Below, one piece after another: positions 37,501 to 46,480 of a DNA stretch of 64,000 bases. Position numbers and translations under genes: made by a program. Every line of letters begins with the position of its first letter. Position 1 is the first letter of the stretch. Origin of the DNA: Eublepharis macularius. Taxonomy: Eukaryota > Chordata > Lepidosauria > Squamata > Eublepharidae. Where the stretch lies: the NCBI RefSeq assembly GCF_028583425.1, contig NC_072793.1, forward strand, positions 102,409,689 through 102,473,688, in the 5' to 3' direction. Below the pieces are notes generated by a model. The model did no database searches. It worked only from the letters and a program-made list of their open reading frames with translations, and was not told the origin of the DNA.

Positions 37501-40500
37501 AGTCCAATGGAAACTGACTCTGAAATGTAGGAGGAACTAAATGGATTTGCTCACTTTAAAGGGGTATCTGATGACCAATTTTCCCACAATTGTCTTGGTC
37601 CTTAGGTTACCATCTAGGACTGTGCACATTCCAGCGGGGTTTCTTTCCCCCTGTCTCCCCCCGAGCAGGCATGCTAGAGCATGTGGCATCTTTCTTGGCG
37701 TCAGGGTTGCTGTCCCTGGGAAATGGCATGTTGCAAGGCTCCATGTTAGGCAATTACTCTGAAAGCAGGGCTCACGGCAGGGGTCAATACACGTCTCCTT
37801 TAGAAATAGCATTTTGGAATGCTGTTGCTTTGGCGGTGTCCTTTGGGGGGCAGTTCTTAAAGGCTATTTATCATTGCATGGTGCCTCTTAATAGATTACT
37901 TGTGTAGTATATTTTCCTTTCAGGTGCCATATGCAGTGAGGTCCCTTCTCCCTGGTGTTCGTATTCTGAGCACACGAGGAACATTCACCTCAGCTGGAGG
38001 GGTTATTTTCCCTGATCATTGGTCCCCATAGGTGGGGAAGCCCAGGATGGGGGAAGATTTTGAGTGGGAAAATGACAGGAAGGAAAAGGGTCAAGTAGCC
38101 ACTCTCACCCTTCAGCCCTTGTTTGCAACCCTAAGGCTACATTTCAGTTGAAAAACTTGGTGGTGGAGGGCAAATTACTCTATGTAATTTGTAGTTCCTT
38201 CCTTAAGTTGTAGCCTGTTCAAAGTTCTACTGTCTTTGCCCATGAACCACAGCCCTTTGCAACAGGCTCTTTCTTTCAAAGGGTTCAGAAGCTTGTGAGT
38301 GCCTCCAGTACCTGAGTCCCTGCAGCATGGGGTTTTGTGCTTTGCAGTCACCCCTTTCCTTTTCATCTTCTAGCCTCTCCTAGTTCCTTAATTTCATCTC
38401 TGCTCATTTTGGGCTCTTTTGTTGTTGTTGCTAGGTCAAGACAGAAATCAGCGTAGAGAGCAAGCACCAGACCCTCCAAGGACTGGCTTTTCCTTTGCAG
38501 CCAGAAGCACAGCAGGCCATTCAGTTACTGAAACAGAAGAAAATCAATTACATCCAGCTGGTAAGGAGCCACTTGCTTGATGCTTTTTACTTGGGTCTTT
38601 AGATGTCCCTGTCACCCCTCCCTGCGTTTTCTGTGCAAGGCCTGTTTGTGCAAGATGGTGGTTTTGGTGTCCTCTCTGTTTATCTCAGTCCAAATGTTGT
38701 TCTGAAATATGTGTTCTTGCCTTTGTTTAAACAGAAACTTGACCTGGAGAGGGAGACCATCGACTTGGTGCACACACACGCCACTGAGATAGCAGACTTG
38801 CCTAAGAGAATTCCTCAGGATTCTGCCCGCTATCACTTCTTTCTGTATAAGCATTCTTATGAGGGAGACTATCTGGAGTCAGTTGGTAAGGACTGGGCAA
38901 ATCTTGGGCTTCTACCCGCTCGTTCTTTAAAAAAACAAAGTAGGAGCAGAGCAGAACTTTCCCTTGGCCTTTACCGACTTGAGGTTGGATCCAGTGAACT
39001 ATGAATAAGAATGAGTTCTTGGGATAGCTCTCGCTCCCTGTGCCCTTCAAAAAGCCACTCTTGAAAGTTGGGGGAAACCCTTGGGAACAGAGTGGGATGC
39101 AGTTTAGGGGTCTGCAGCTTAAGGGGTCTGAATCAATGAAAATCTCACCCCTCCCCTCTTTTGCAAGGTGTCCTGTAAGTGGAACAAGAGACTGCAAGAA
39201 AGTATGGAAGGGGTTTCTACCAATGCACCCCATCACCACCACACTGCATCCAACTCTGTTCCTGAGGGTCTGCTTGCCTTCAGCAGTGGCTTGTGGAAGG
39301 GCAGGATGCTGCAGGGTGAAAAGAAAGAGAACTATTCCATGAAGTAACTTCTGTTACTTTGGGATTGAACTAATTGTGGGGTTTCTCTTTCTATCTCCTA
39401 AGAGGCATGCATGAGGATGCCCTGTCTATCAAGAGTTTCTGCATGTAGAAAGTGAGGGGGGATGGGTCTTCCACATTAAAGAATGTCCTTTGGTTACTTT
39501 TTATTGATCCATATTTCCATATATAATTCTTCCAGTGTCAGAGGAGGCCTTGTAAGTCACTGTTCTAGTACTCCAACCATGTACAAAAGGCTCTGGACAT
39601 TGCCAGTCTATTACTCTGGAACCATATGGTACATGAAGAGAAAGCTGCTTAGTTACAAGGCTTTTGTTTGAGATTTTGTGGTGTGTGTGCATTCTGCACT
39701 CTATAGAAAGGTTTTTCCATTGTTCTATGACAGCCTTCTTGTTGCCTTCATGATAATCACTCCCCCTTCCCATAGGTTTGTGGACTTAATTTTGATGGAG
39801 CTCAAAGGTAGCTGACCTTCCTTCTCTTCCTTGCAGTGTTTATCTACTCCATGCCTGGTTACAAGTGTAGCATCAAGGAGCGCATGTTGTACTCCAGCTG
39901 CAAGAGCCGGCTGCTTGACTCAGTAGAGCAAGATTTTTGCCTTGAGGTTGCAAAGAAGGTAAACCGTGATCTCCTGCCTTTTACAGTTGTTTTTAAGAAG
40001 GAGATCCTGTTCATTCTTACGGTTGTATGAGGAGATGGGGAAGTTCCCGGCGGGGGGGGGGGGGTTGATAAGTTGGAGCAAGAGCTATTAAAGGGCTGTT
40101 TGAGACAGTAGCAGTGCCCCAAAATGTTTGGGTAATGACCAAGAATGTATCTGTACCTGGTTAAATATTGCACAATTGCTATGCTACAGCAATCATGCGC
40201 ACTAGATTTTCCTTTGAGGAGATTCCAGTTGCAAATGATAGTTGTAGTGCAGTGATAGCACAATATCCGATGATATATGGATGCAGCCCAAGAGTCGTTT
40301 CAGAACTCTGAACATGTTAGGGCACACAGAAGAGCTTGTCACTCATAATGAGTTTCTCCTTGTCACAAACAGGAATTGAAATGTTCAGATCTTGGGCACA
40401 AGAGAGAGGGATTTGATTGTATTTTGATGGGGATGTGGAGGTAGGCAACTGCGATAAGATGGCAGAAGGACTAGAATGTGCTGTCATGGGAAGGAAGATG

Positions 40501-40707
40501 CCAGTTGAGAACTGTGATTTCTCTTTTCCCTGTAACCAGATTGAAATTGATGATGGAGCTGAGCTGACTGCAGAGTTCCTGTACGATGAGGTTCATCCTA
40601 AGCAACATGCCTTCAAACAGGCCTTTGCCAAGCCCAAAGGGCCTGTGGGAAAACGAGGACAGAAGCGACTTATCAAAGGACCAGGCGAGAACGGTGAAGA
40701 CAGTTAG
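16403..40707 (+). CDS. TWF2: Twinfilin-2, partial gene (seven C-terminal coding exons)
   Basis: Twinfilin-2 is a cytosolic actin regulator of the ADF/cofilin-homology family. It sequesters ADP-actin monomers, binds heterodimeric capping protein through its tail and restrains filament growth. Seven exons at 16403-16581, 19959-20054, 22459-22563, 38435-38560, 38735-38885, 39837-39958 and 40540-40707 join in frame with GT-AG introns. They give about 315 residues ending ENGEDS. With the roughly 34 missing N-terminal residues the total equals the usual 349. Visible parts are most of ADF-H domain 1 ([18 protein letters not shown], then [16 protein letters not shown]), the linker, and ADF-H domain 2 with the actin-binding helix [17 protein letters not shown]. 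The tail contains [13 protein letters not shown]. Near-identity to mammalian TWF2, including the GPGENG end, separates it from TWF1. The first one or two coding exons were not found. It converges on the hyaluronidase gene downstream. Confidence 0.97.
16775..16988 (-). mobile_element. tRNA-derived SINE (reverse orientation)
   Basis: The plus strand shows ACAACCCTGTGAGGTAGGTT, then CAAGATCACCCAATGAATTT, then GGAATTTGAACCTGAGTCTC. This is the reverse complement of a Sauria-type SINE, with box B reading as GAGACTCAGGTTCAAATTCC on the minus strand. Confidence 0.8.
17066..17168. mobile_element. 83-bp insertion with 10-bp TSD
   Basis: ATTTTTGAGA occurs at 17066-17075 and 17159-17168. The insert between them (CAGCCCGGAAAACCCACAAC, GTGAAAGCCTTTGACAATAC) matches a short repeat I associate with squamate genomes. 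Its class is not known to me. Confidence 0.7.
17520..17715 (+). mobile_element. tRNA-derived SINE, second family
   Basis: Box-B-like CAGGTTCAAACTCTG near 17556 is followed by GCATCTCCAGTTAAAAGGAT, TGATGTGAAAGACATGCATC and CTGACCTTGATAGGCCAAGG. This is a well-conserved body shared with the reverse copy at 14994. Confidence 0.8.
18470..18525. mobile_element. Foldback-repeat family fragment
   Basis: TTGCAACAGACTAAAAATCC and TATGGCACCTTAAAGATGAA match one arm of the foldback family. Confidence 0.5.
19735..19862 (+). mobile_element. LINE 3'-end fragment
   Basis: AACTGCCTTGAGTCTGATGG, then GGTGGGGTATAAATGTCTTA and AAATAAATAA form a typical CR1/L2-group 3' terminus in forward orientation. Confidence 0.6.
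19957..19964 (+). promoter_or_regulatory. TWF2: Overlapping 3'/5' splice-site motif (AG|GTAAGA)
   Basis: The acceptor TTCTGTGTCTGGCTAG is followed directly by GTAAGA, a near-consensus donor, because this exon starts with Val-Arg codons GTA AGA. Such AG|GTAAG sequences are the defining motif of recursive splice sites. Whether it acts as one is inference. Confidence 0.5.
19959..20054 (+). CDS. TWF2: TWF2 exon (ADF-H domain 1 end)
   Basis: Thirty-two codons from [20 protein letters not shown] to ELFGTVK, phase 0 at both ends, so it can be skipped without a frameshift. The donor is AAG|GTATTG. Confidence 0.97.
20055..22458 (+). other. TWF2: TWF2 intron
   Basis: A 2.4-kb GT-AG intron. Apart from a 29-bp tandem duplication (20456-20513) and a short TGGC run near 21750, nothing is recognised. 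Confidence 0.9.
20456..20513. repeat. 29-bp tandem duplication
   Basis: Two adjacent units, both containing GGCTAGTTTTCT, the first starting GGGCTGTGAAT and the second GGGCTCTGAAT. Confidence 0.8.
22459..22563 (+). CDS. TWF2: TWF2 exon (inter-domain linker)
   Basis: Thirty-five codons from [20 protein letters not shown] to LQQIRINE, phase 0 at both ends. It follows GGCTACAG and precedes GTGAGAG. Confidence 0.97.
23522..23622. repeat. Near-perfect snapback hairpin
   Basis: Two arms of about 49 nt flank a 3-nt centre (CTG, 23571-23573). The arms share ATGGAGGAACAATG and its exact complement, AAGTTAT/ATAACTT next to the loop, and CTATCA/TGATAG at the outside. Such short symmetric elements are usually MITEs; when transcribed they form a long stem. 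Confidence 0.85.
25434..25490 (-). mobile_element. SINE fragment, second tRNA family
   Basis: GGGTCTCAGGCAGAGGTCTT matches the reverse complement of the body of the 17520 SINE family. Confidence 0.55.
26650..26673. repeat. (CA)n microsatellite
   Basis: About 12 CA dinucleotides. Confidence 0.95.
27311..27386. mobile_element. Palindromic MITE, 'gcaatcctaag' family
   Basis: AGCAATCCTATGCTGAGCAT at the left pairs with GGAGTAATTCCTCATAGGAC at the right. This matches the family seen more clearly at 31606 and 45204. Confidence 0.6.
27522..27730 (-). mobile_element. MIR/CORE-like tRNA-derived SINE
   Basis: The minus strand starts GTAGCACAGTGGTTAAGTGG, has a box B GGTTCAAATCTCAC, then TGGCCTTGGGTAAGCCACTC and ATTGTGGGGATAATAACACT. 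It ends with AGAGTGGTATATAAGCACAC. This is a complete copy. Confidence 0.85.
27900..27995. mobile_element. Foldback-repeat family fragment
   Basis: AAAGCTTTCACCCTGAAAAT followed by GTGTCCCTGGACTCAAATCC is one arm of the foldback family. Confidence 0.6.
28121..28151. repeat. Perfect 14-bp inverted repeat with 3-nt loop
   Basis: CAATTCTTTGCAAT, loop GTG, then the exact complement ATTGCAAAGAATTG. A compact cruciform-forming sequence within the large TWF2 intron; function unknown. Confidence 0.95.
29422..29985 (-). pseudogene. Unidentified antisense coding-like remnant
   Basis: On the minus strand one frame stays open for about 188 codons apart from a single stop at 29695-29697. That is long for AT-rich intron. 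The conceptual product is basic (pieces such as [20 protein letters not shown]). I do not recognise a family. It could be a decayed retrotransposon ORF, a retrocopy of a gene, or chance. No poly(A) tract or flanking duplication was seen. Confidence 0.25.
31345..31560 (-). mobile_element. LINE 3'-end fragment
   Basis: CCTGAGATCCAAGGCAGATT, then ACACACTGCAAGAAACAAAA resembles the reverse-complemented LINE terminus found at 2596 and 34395. Confidence 0.55.
31606..31693. mobile_element. Palindromic MITE with TIRs and 5-bp TSD
   Basis: CAGTGCCATCCTAAGCAGAG at the left and the complement of CTCTGCTGAGGATGTCACTG at the right form about 23-bp terminal inverted repeats with two mismatches. ACTTA flanks both ends. 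The element is 88 bp and entirely non-coding. Confidence 0.8.
32154..33234. mobile_element. Harbinger-like non-autonomous DNA transposon
   Basis: The left end GGTCCTTTTCGCACT and right end (reverse complement GGCCCTTTTCGCACT) are terminal inverted repeats. Both are flanked by TTA (32151-32153 and 33235-33237). A 3-bp TWA target duplication with GGxCCTTTTC-type termini is characteristic of PIF/Harbinger elements. The 1081-bp interior has no intact transposase frame but contains a tandem repeat (32508-32790). I infer the superfamily from ends and target site only. Confidence 0.75.
32508..32790. repeat. Tandem repeat inside the DNA transposon, about 124-bp unit
   Basis: Units share GGCTGCTTTTCCC or GGCTGCTTCTCC, CACTCTTTTTTT, and TTTTAAAGCCAGGAAAGG. 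About 2.3 copies are present. The short minus-strand open frames here are by-products of the repetition. Confidence 0.75.
33238..34394. other. Non-coding, no named feature
   Basis: Intron sequence. No repeat or exon recognised. Confidence 0.45.
34395..34760 (-). mobile_element. LINE 3'-end fragment
   Basis: CGCCTTTCTCACTGACAGCC, then AAGGTGGGATTGCG and AACAAACAATGCCATAGGAC parallels the nested LINE copy at 2596. Confidence 0.65.
36211..36608 (-). mobile_element. MIR/CORE-like SINE split by a LINE insertion
   Basis: The left part (36211-36385, ending GGGATCCAAAC) and right part (36561-36608, from ACCAGCAGAGTGC to GTGCTAC) together align with the intact copy at 27522-27730. The 175-bp insert between them is a separate element. 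Confidence 0.85.
36386..36560 (+). mobile_element. LINE 3'-end inserted in a SINE
   Basis: GTTATGAACCGCTTCAAGAT, then AAGTGGTATAAAAATTGAAT and an (ATAAA)n tail form a forward, 5'-truncated CR1/L2-group 3' end. At most about 4 bp of target duplication (AAAC) is visible. Confidence 0.7.
36723..36988. mobile_element. Foldback repeat with 15-bp flanking duplication
   Basis: AAACTAGATCCACTG occurs at 36723-36737 and 36974-36988. Between them two roughly 75-bp arms are inverted copies (GTGAGTAGCCATGTTGGTCT at the left, with its complement near 36950), separated by about 55 bp. Confidence 0.8.
38435..38560 (+). CDS. TWF2: TWF2 exon (start of ADF-H domain 2)
   Basis: Forty-two codons, [20 protein letters not shown] onward to KKINYIQL. 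It follows GTTGCTAG and precedes GTAAGG, phase 0 at both ends. Confidence 0.97.
38735..38885 (+). CDS. TWF2: TWF2 exon (ADF-H domain 2)
   Basis: Fifty codons plus one base, [20 protein letters not shown] through [11 protein letters not shown]. It follows TTAAACAG and ends G|GTAAGG, splitting a Val codon. The preceding intron is only 174 bp. Confidence 0.97.
39837..39958 (+). CDS. TWF2: TWF2 exon (actin-binding helix)
   Basis: Completes the split Val and encodes [20 protein letters not shown], then [20 protein letters not shown]. The sequence contains the long ADF-H actin-binding helix. The donor is AAG|GTAAAC. Confidence 0.98.
40052..40064. repeat. Poly(G) run
   Basis: Thirteen consecutive G about 95 nt after a TWF2 splice donor. 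Length is unlikely to be exact because homopolymers are error-prone. Confidence 0.9.
40540..40707 (+). CDS. TWF2: TWF2 last coding exon (ADF-H 2 end and C-terminal tail)
   Basis: It begins after TTCCCTGTAACCAG with [20 protein letters not shown] and ends GENGEDS then TAG. It carries the basic capping-protein- and phosphoinositide-binding tail ([16 protein letters not shown]). Confidence 0.98.
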   Translation: MEIDDGAELTAEFLYDEVHPKQHAFKQAFAKPKGPVGKRGQKRLIKGPGENGEDS

Positions 40708-43700
40708 AGCCCAGTGGACAGGAGGGACAGGTCAGGGGAGGGGCTGTGAATGTCTACCAGCCTCCAGAATTGCAGCTCCAACCAAATCCACTTCTCTGCA
40801 TCTGAGCCTGTCCACTGACTCCAGATGTTTCCCCTCCAGCTCTTCTTTCACAATCATGTCCTCTTGGTTTCGTCGGGGGAGGGAGGGTAGGCATCTGGGG
40901 AGAAGGAAGAAAGGAGGAGAACACCGAGTGTTGCCTTTTCTCTTCCCTCTTGCTCTGTTGTATACATTTGGGAGGGGGGCGGGAAATCCAGTTGTTCTAG
41001 TTTGAAATGACACTTCAACTGATTCTTCTTCACATAATGACCTGGTTTACTTGGAACCTGCATCACTCAAAGGATTTTGTTCACTGCTTATCTGAGGGAG
41101 CTGCTTATGTGCGAAGATCAGTCCAACAAAACAAACCCCCACATGCCCTTTCTCTCAAGGGTGCTGTTTGCTGCATTTCTCACAAGACATGGCCTTCATC
41201 TTTGGAATTCCCATACTATTAACACTATCCCTTTTCAAGATGGCCTGTTTGCTTAGGAAGTGACTGTTTGACATATTGTGTATAATACGAGGAGTATTTC
41301 CCAAGGATTCATACTTAAGCAAGGCTCTCCCCACCCCACTCTGCTTTTGGGGGGTTAGCTTAGGCATGTGGATTTGGTAGGGAAAGTGTTAGAGATTAGC
41401 GGGTGAGGTATTCAAAAGACAGATGCACATTGGGATGAAGGAAACAGGAGCCACTATGACTCTTCTAGCAGCCTTGACAGCCATGCCTTACTTCATAGCC
41501 TCGCTTGCAGCTAAAGAGTATACTTTCACTCCATATCCATGTACACGCCCACAATTTCACTAAAAGGAGTTTTCTGTCACTGCTCATGTGGTGATTTGTA
41601 AAGCTGACTGTTTGAAGACAGCTTGACTAATTTCCTTTGTGCTAAAAATCAAACAGCTCATTGCCTTAAAGTACAACCACATGAGAAGTGAAGGTTTGGA
41701 GCAATTAGGACTAGGGAAGAATAAACCTTGTCCAGTTCCTGCTGGCAGCTTTTTGACCTCCTCAGCTCCAGTCTGCAGAATTTTGAACATGTGATTTTCA
41801 TGGATCGTTCTGGGAGGTTTTTCCATGCGTTGCCAATATACCGGCCTCTTGCCCTGTGTTTTCCTCCAGCGTATTGCTGCATTGTGACTTTGCACTGACT
41901 TACTGAGATAGATGTTTATTCCTGAACTATCTTCTTGCATGCTAGACAGTTCCAGATGGGCTTTACTGAAAAGCACAGACACCAACCCGAGCCTAGTTTG
42001 CTTAGGTGTTTGTCCTCTCCTCTGGATCACCATGTCCAGCAGTCACATCCCTTTGTTTTATGCCAACACTGCACTAACCACTGTAGCCTGGAGTATAAAA
42101 TTGCCCTGGTTTAGCTATACACTAGAGTTTTGCCAAGCCAAAGGAAAATTGGCTCTTTCACAGGCCACTACACACTGATTGGGTTGTATTCTTCATGGAA
42201 TGTGCTCAGGCTGCAGGATTGTTCATGCCCTGTAATGAATATTGTTTACCATTGCAGTAACATTCTGTCCCCAAGAGTGATTGTTGTAGATCCATGTAAA
42301 CCAGATGGGAGGAAGGGATGGCTGACAGCATAGGAATGTTGCATGTGCAGAGGTGACTGGAGCAGGTCACGATGGAAGGGAAAGTAAATGGCCTAGGGAT
42401 TGGAAGAAGTCTTCTCAACCAAGTCTAAAGGCAAGAAGAGAACTGGGCACTGTCCAAGCCAGGAATGTGACCCAGATTTTGGGAGCTTCTCGGAGTCATT
42501 ATAAGTAGATGTGTTCATTCCATGGCGGGGGTCACTGAATTTAATGTGCATGATTAAACTTCTCCTTCTAGCCCCCAGGGAGCTTCTTAGTGGTCTGTTT
42601 TGTATCTGATGCAAAAGAAACTCAGCCTTTTCTACAAAGCTGATTGTATGGTGTTAGTTTGATGGCTTTGAATTCTGATTTTTCTCCCACCCCTTCCTTT
42701 AAAAAAAAGCCTTTATATATAAAGTCAGTGTACCCTTTTGACGTCTTCAGCAGATCCAGGTAATTTAAGCAGAAAGGAATGTTGCAGCAGTTGTCGAAAA
42801 GGAAAAGAGCCTGAATTTGGTCTCACTCACTCTGTGGTGGAGGAGTTTGGGATTCGGCCTGCAATTCAAGAAAGGCAGCATATTGGGGTTTTTTCCAGAT
42901 TCAAAGCACTCTGCACTAGAATGATTCCAAGGTACCTGCTTTTTAAAAACAATTTAAAGTGTTCATTTCAGAGAAGAAATGAAGGCATTAGCTGCCTCAT
43001 AGCTTGCATTCTTGAGAGGCTTATTAATAAAATTTGGAACAGTCTCTCTTCTAATATTGGAAACTTACAAAGAGAAGCCTTGGAAATAGGCTGGTCTTGT
43101 TTCCAGTACCTAGTGAACAGATAATATTGATGAAGGTCAAGGGTTATTAACCTAGCTTGATTTGTTCAGCCACCAGAATCCAGGCTCCAAATCAAATCCG
43201 TTCCTGTTCTGATTTTTATTCTCTGTGACCAAAATCCAAATTGCTAAGCTGTACCCTGGGACAGCAGTAGTAGCTTTTACTTTCTCTATAGAAGAATTCA
43301 ATAATTGGATTTGTAGTCCTGGCCCTTACAATTTCTATGACACAGTTGCATTTTTCCCTTGTTCCTACAACACTATCATTCTTTTGAGTAATTTTTTAAA
43401 GTAACACTGAGGCAGCAGTTCTGTGGGGAAGGTTTGCATTCTAAGTTGAGTTCATCAAGTACCCATGACTCTAGTCCACCCATGTTTCATGTGCTGCTGA
43501 CTGCTGTCACTCTCGGTGGGCATTTTATTTGCCACTTTGAGAAATAGTAGATTATACCTTTTTTGTGAGTATTCATTTTTGAGGTAATATATACTGGTGC
43601 CTCTGCCATGCCATTCCCTCAGGAGTGTGCAAAAGTCTACTTGTTTTTAAGAGTGTGTCCATCAAGTCCAAGAGAAGGGCTACCAGAGGAGCATTTGCTG

Positions 43701-45150
43701 ACTTAGGTATGTTTTCCATTCTCAAGCTGGATGAAAGTGATAACCATGTCCTAGAGGTCACGCTGCCTTGGGCAACCCACCCCTGCCAAAGATTAAAAAA
43801 TAAAGATGCAGTTTAAGTGTGTCTGAAATGATTACTGTTGACTTGCTCTCTGACCTCACCATCTATAATATCTGTAATTATAATCCAGAAGGAGTTGGGT
43901 AGTTAGTGCGCCGTTAGCTTAGTCTTAAGTAGTATTTGGATGCCAGAGTCATTTGAATCCATCCCTTTGCTATGTTAATGCATAACATTGCCATGTAATG
44001 GTGATGGTTCAATAGGTACCTTTTAATATATGATCAATAGCAATTTAAGTACCTACCAGAACTTCCATGAAGGAAAAGGCAGAATCGGTAGCACGCATCT
44101 CAGTACTTCCCTTTAGTAACCTAAGGCCAAATCTAGGCTTTTCACAATTATTTTAGAGCTACTGTGTTTTCCTTCCACTTCATGTCTTAGTGTCTTTGAC
44201 TGTCTGCGCTAGGTTCATTGTCTTCACAGATAATATTTGGAAACCAATGGTTCATGGCAGATGTCTTGAGTTTCATTGCCTTCTGGAGAATTTCAAAAGC
44301 AGTCATCTAGAATGAAGGTCACCATAATTTGACAACTCCATAAATTTTTCTTTTCACACGTCCTTTCCCAGTACCCATTCAGGCTGCACAATAGAAAGCT
44401 CTCCCTGTCTTTGGCTGCTCTATGGAAAACACATCAGCATCCTGTTTGCCAACGTCTGGAAGCATTTCATAAAACCAGTAAGGAATGTTACTCAGAAGGG
44501 CAACTACAAAGCCCCATATGCATGCTTGCCTGAGGAAGGCGCTCCCATCCTAATACATCTTCTGATTTTGTTAGCCTGGATAAGAATTGATAGGTATCTG
44601 TCAAGCCGCCATCACTGTTTCTCCAGTTAGGCGCCAAACCACTGATCAGAAGACTTGGTCTCTATCCTTTTTTAAAAATTAGTTCACTAGGTCAGACCAA
44701 TATCAGTTAATTATAAAAGTCAAGGTGATTGTTGGGATGTCTACCATCACTTTTTGTGGAACTTTTTTTTTGTTCTAGATGTGATTATTTGCTGACAACC
44801 TTGGTCATATTAAAGAACAAGTGTAGAGTATCCTTGTACAAACTCAGTGGCAGCTGTGATGGGTTTTAGTGCAGCCAAGGTGCAGCCATTATTAGCCATT
44901 GTGTCAAGAAGACAGGGCCGTCTGACATGATGGTAAAAGGCCAGTCCCCATCTGTCCATTGGGTTTGACTTGGTATAGTGATAAGCAAGCCATGCTCCTG
45001 ATCTTGCATGAGCATTGGGTTTAGAGAAAGAAATGCACATTCCTGACTGGGCTGGATGGTGTGGATTTGGATATGATAGAGGAGGCAAGGCACACTGTAC
45101 TGAATGCTGTATTTTCTAAAAAATGAAAAATAAAGTATTTTTAAAACAAA
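40708..45150 (+). other. TWF2: Probable TWF2 3' UTR
   Basis: This 4.4-kb stretch after the stop is notably free of recognised SINEs and LINEs. AATAAA signals occur at 43026, 43799 and 45129. The last one is followed by a GT-rich segment (TCTGTTTTGTGTATTTC), which favours it as the distal cleavage site. The extent is inference; a shorter UTR is possible. Confidence 0.5.
45129..45134 (+). terminator. TWF2: Candidate TWF2 distal poly(A) signal
   Basis: AATAAA followed about 25 nt later by a GT-rich downstream element. Confidence 0.5.
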
Positions 45151-45203
45151 TCTGTTTTGTGTATTTCTTGGATGGATTGAAACAGCAGTCTACTGACCCC
45201 TTT

Positions 45204-45288
45204 ACACTGCAGTCCTAAGAAGAGTTATACCCTGCTACATTCATAGAAGTCAGTGGGTTTAAGGTTAGTGCTTAGAATTGCACTGGTA
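45204..45288. mobile_element. Palindromic MITE, 'gcaatcctaag' family
   Basis: CACTGCAGTCCTAAGAAGAG at the left and GTGCTTAGAATTGCACTG at the right are inverted copies, as in the 31606 element. Confidence 0.65.
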
Positions 45289-46249
45289 AAACTTTACCTT
45301 GCAGCACTTTTAACCTTCTAGGGAGCCACTGATCTTCAGTGAATTTTACCATGCCTCAAGACTGATGGGAAATGTTGCTGAATCACCTTGCCACGTGGCC
45401 AGATGCAGATGGCAACATCACATTAACTGGATGGTAGAATTGCTTACAAAGTATTAAATGCTTGGTGGTTGCCACCCTTGTCCCATTCAAAGTAGCTTTC
45501 AGACATCCTTTTAATCTGACTATCAGTGAAGGTATTTTTCTTTAATTCTTAAGAAGTACTACTTTGTGTTGTCTCTTTTCCAAACCCTGGGATGTTCTTG
45601 ACAAAGCTTTTACGAAGTAGAGTTCTTTAGGGTTAAGTCTCCAGCGCTTTGCAGAACTCTGAAACTCTGCTGTGGTTCTAGTGTTGCCTGCCTGTTTATG
45701 GGTGGTTGCTTGCTTCTGTGATATGTGCTCTAACTGTTCTTTTGCAAATAAACAGTGTCATCTCCACAAATCAGCTCAGAGATTCCCTAACATCTTTGCC
45801 ACCCAACTCTGAAGCATGCCTATGCCAGTGTCTCTTCCCCCTTCCATGTCCACATGTTCCTACCACTCTTAGGTATATTGTCTGTAAGATTGGAGGCTCA
45901 CTTGAAGGGAAACACTGGACAAAAGATGGAATAACAGCTTATTAGAGTCCTGTTCACAAGGGGGCCCAACTGTGCTGCAGTCAAAGATACCAGAGAAAAT
46001 TTAGGTCTGTCAACTTCACAAAAATGGTTTTGTGTTAGTGTTAGGAGGGGTGGATTTTTTTTTCTAAAATTTTCTTTTTTAGATATAGCAATTAGTTCCT
46101 CTTATTCTCTTTTCCTCTTTAAAAGGAGGAATTCTCTTTGGTTTCTCACTCATCTATCTTGAGGGTTTTTTTTAAACCATGTGATAGTGTAGTTTCTGTT
46201 TATACCACATGGTGGTGATCTGTGTGTCCTTTCAAAACTTCAGCACTTT
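45289..46249. other. Intergenic, no named feature
   Basis: No exon or repeat recognised. Confidence 0.45.
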
Positions 46250-46480
46250 CAACCTTGCCTTCCCCACAGTGTTGTTATGAAGATAAAAACAGGAACAGTG
46301 TTGTGTAGTGGTTAGAATGTTGACCTGGTTTGACTTCCACCTCTGCCATGAAAGCTTTGTGGGTGACCTTGGGCCAGTCACACACTCTTAACCTAACTAT
46401 CCTCATGGGGTCGTCGTGAGAATAAAATGGAGGAGGAGAGATTGATATAAGCTGTTGTGGGGAAAGGCAGCAATGAGAAG
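46250..46480 (+). mobile_element. Sauria-type SINE with a second SINE tail upstream
   Basis: The main copy runs from GTTGTGTAGTGGTTAGAATG (box A) through GACCTTGGGCCAGTCACACA to GAATAAAATGGAGGAGGAGA. Just upstream, 46250-46290 (CACAGTGTTGTTATGAAGAT) looks like the tail of another copy. Confidence 0.85.

Larger units (their letters stand above)
22564..38434 (+). other. TWF2: TWF2 large intron (15.9 kb)
   Basis: One GT-AG intron separates phase-0 exons. It makes up nearly two thirds of the recognised gene span. It hosts the hairpin at 23522, MITE-like palindromes, nested SINE/LINE copies and the Harbinger-like element, listed separately. Between those items no further feature was recognised. 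Confidence 0.9.

Noticed and set aside
41584..42033. 149-codon minus-strand open frame opposite the TWF2 3' UTR
   Set aside because: No family resemblance, splice signals or neighbouring exons; best explained by chance.
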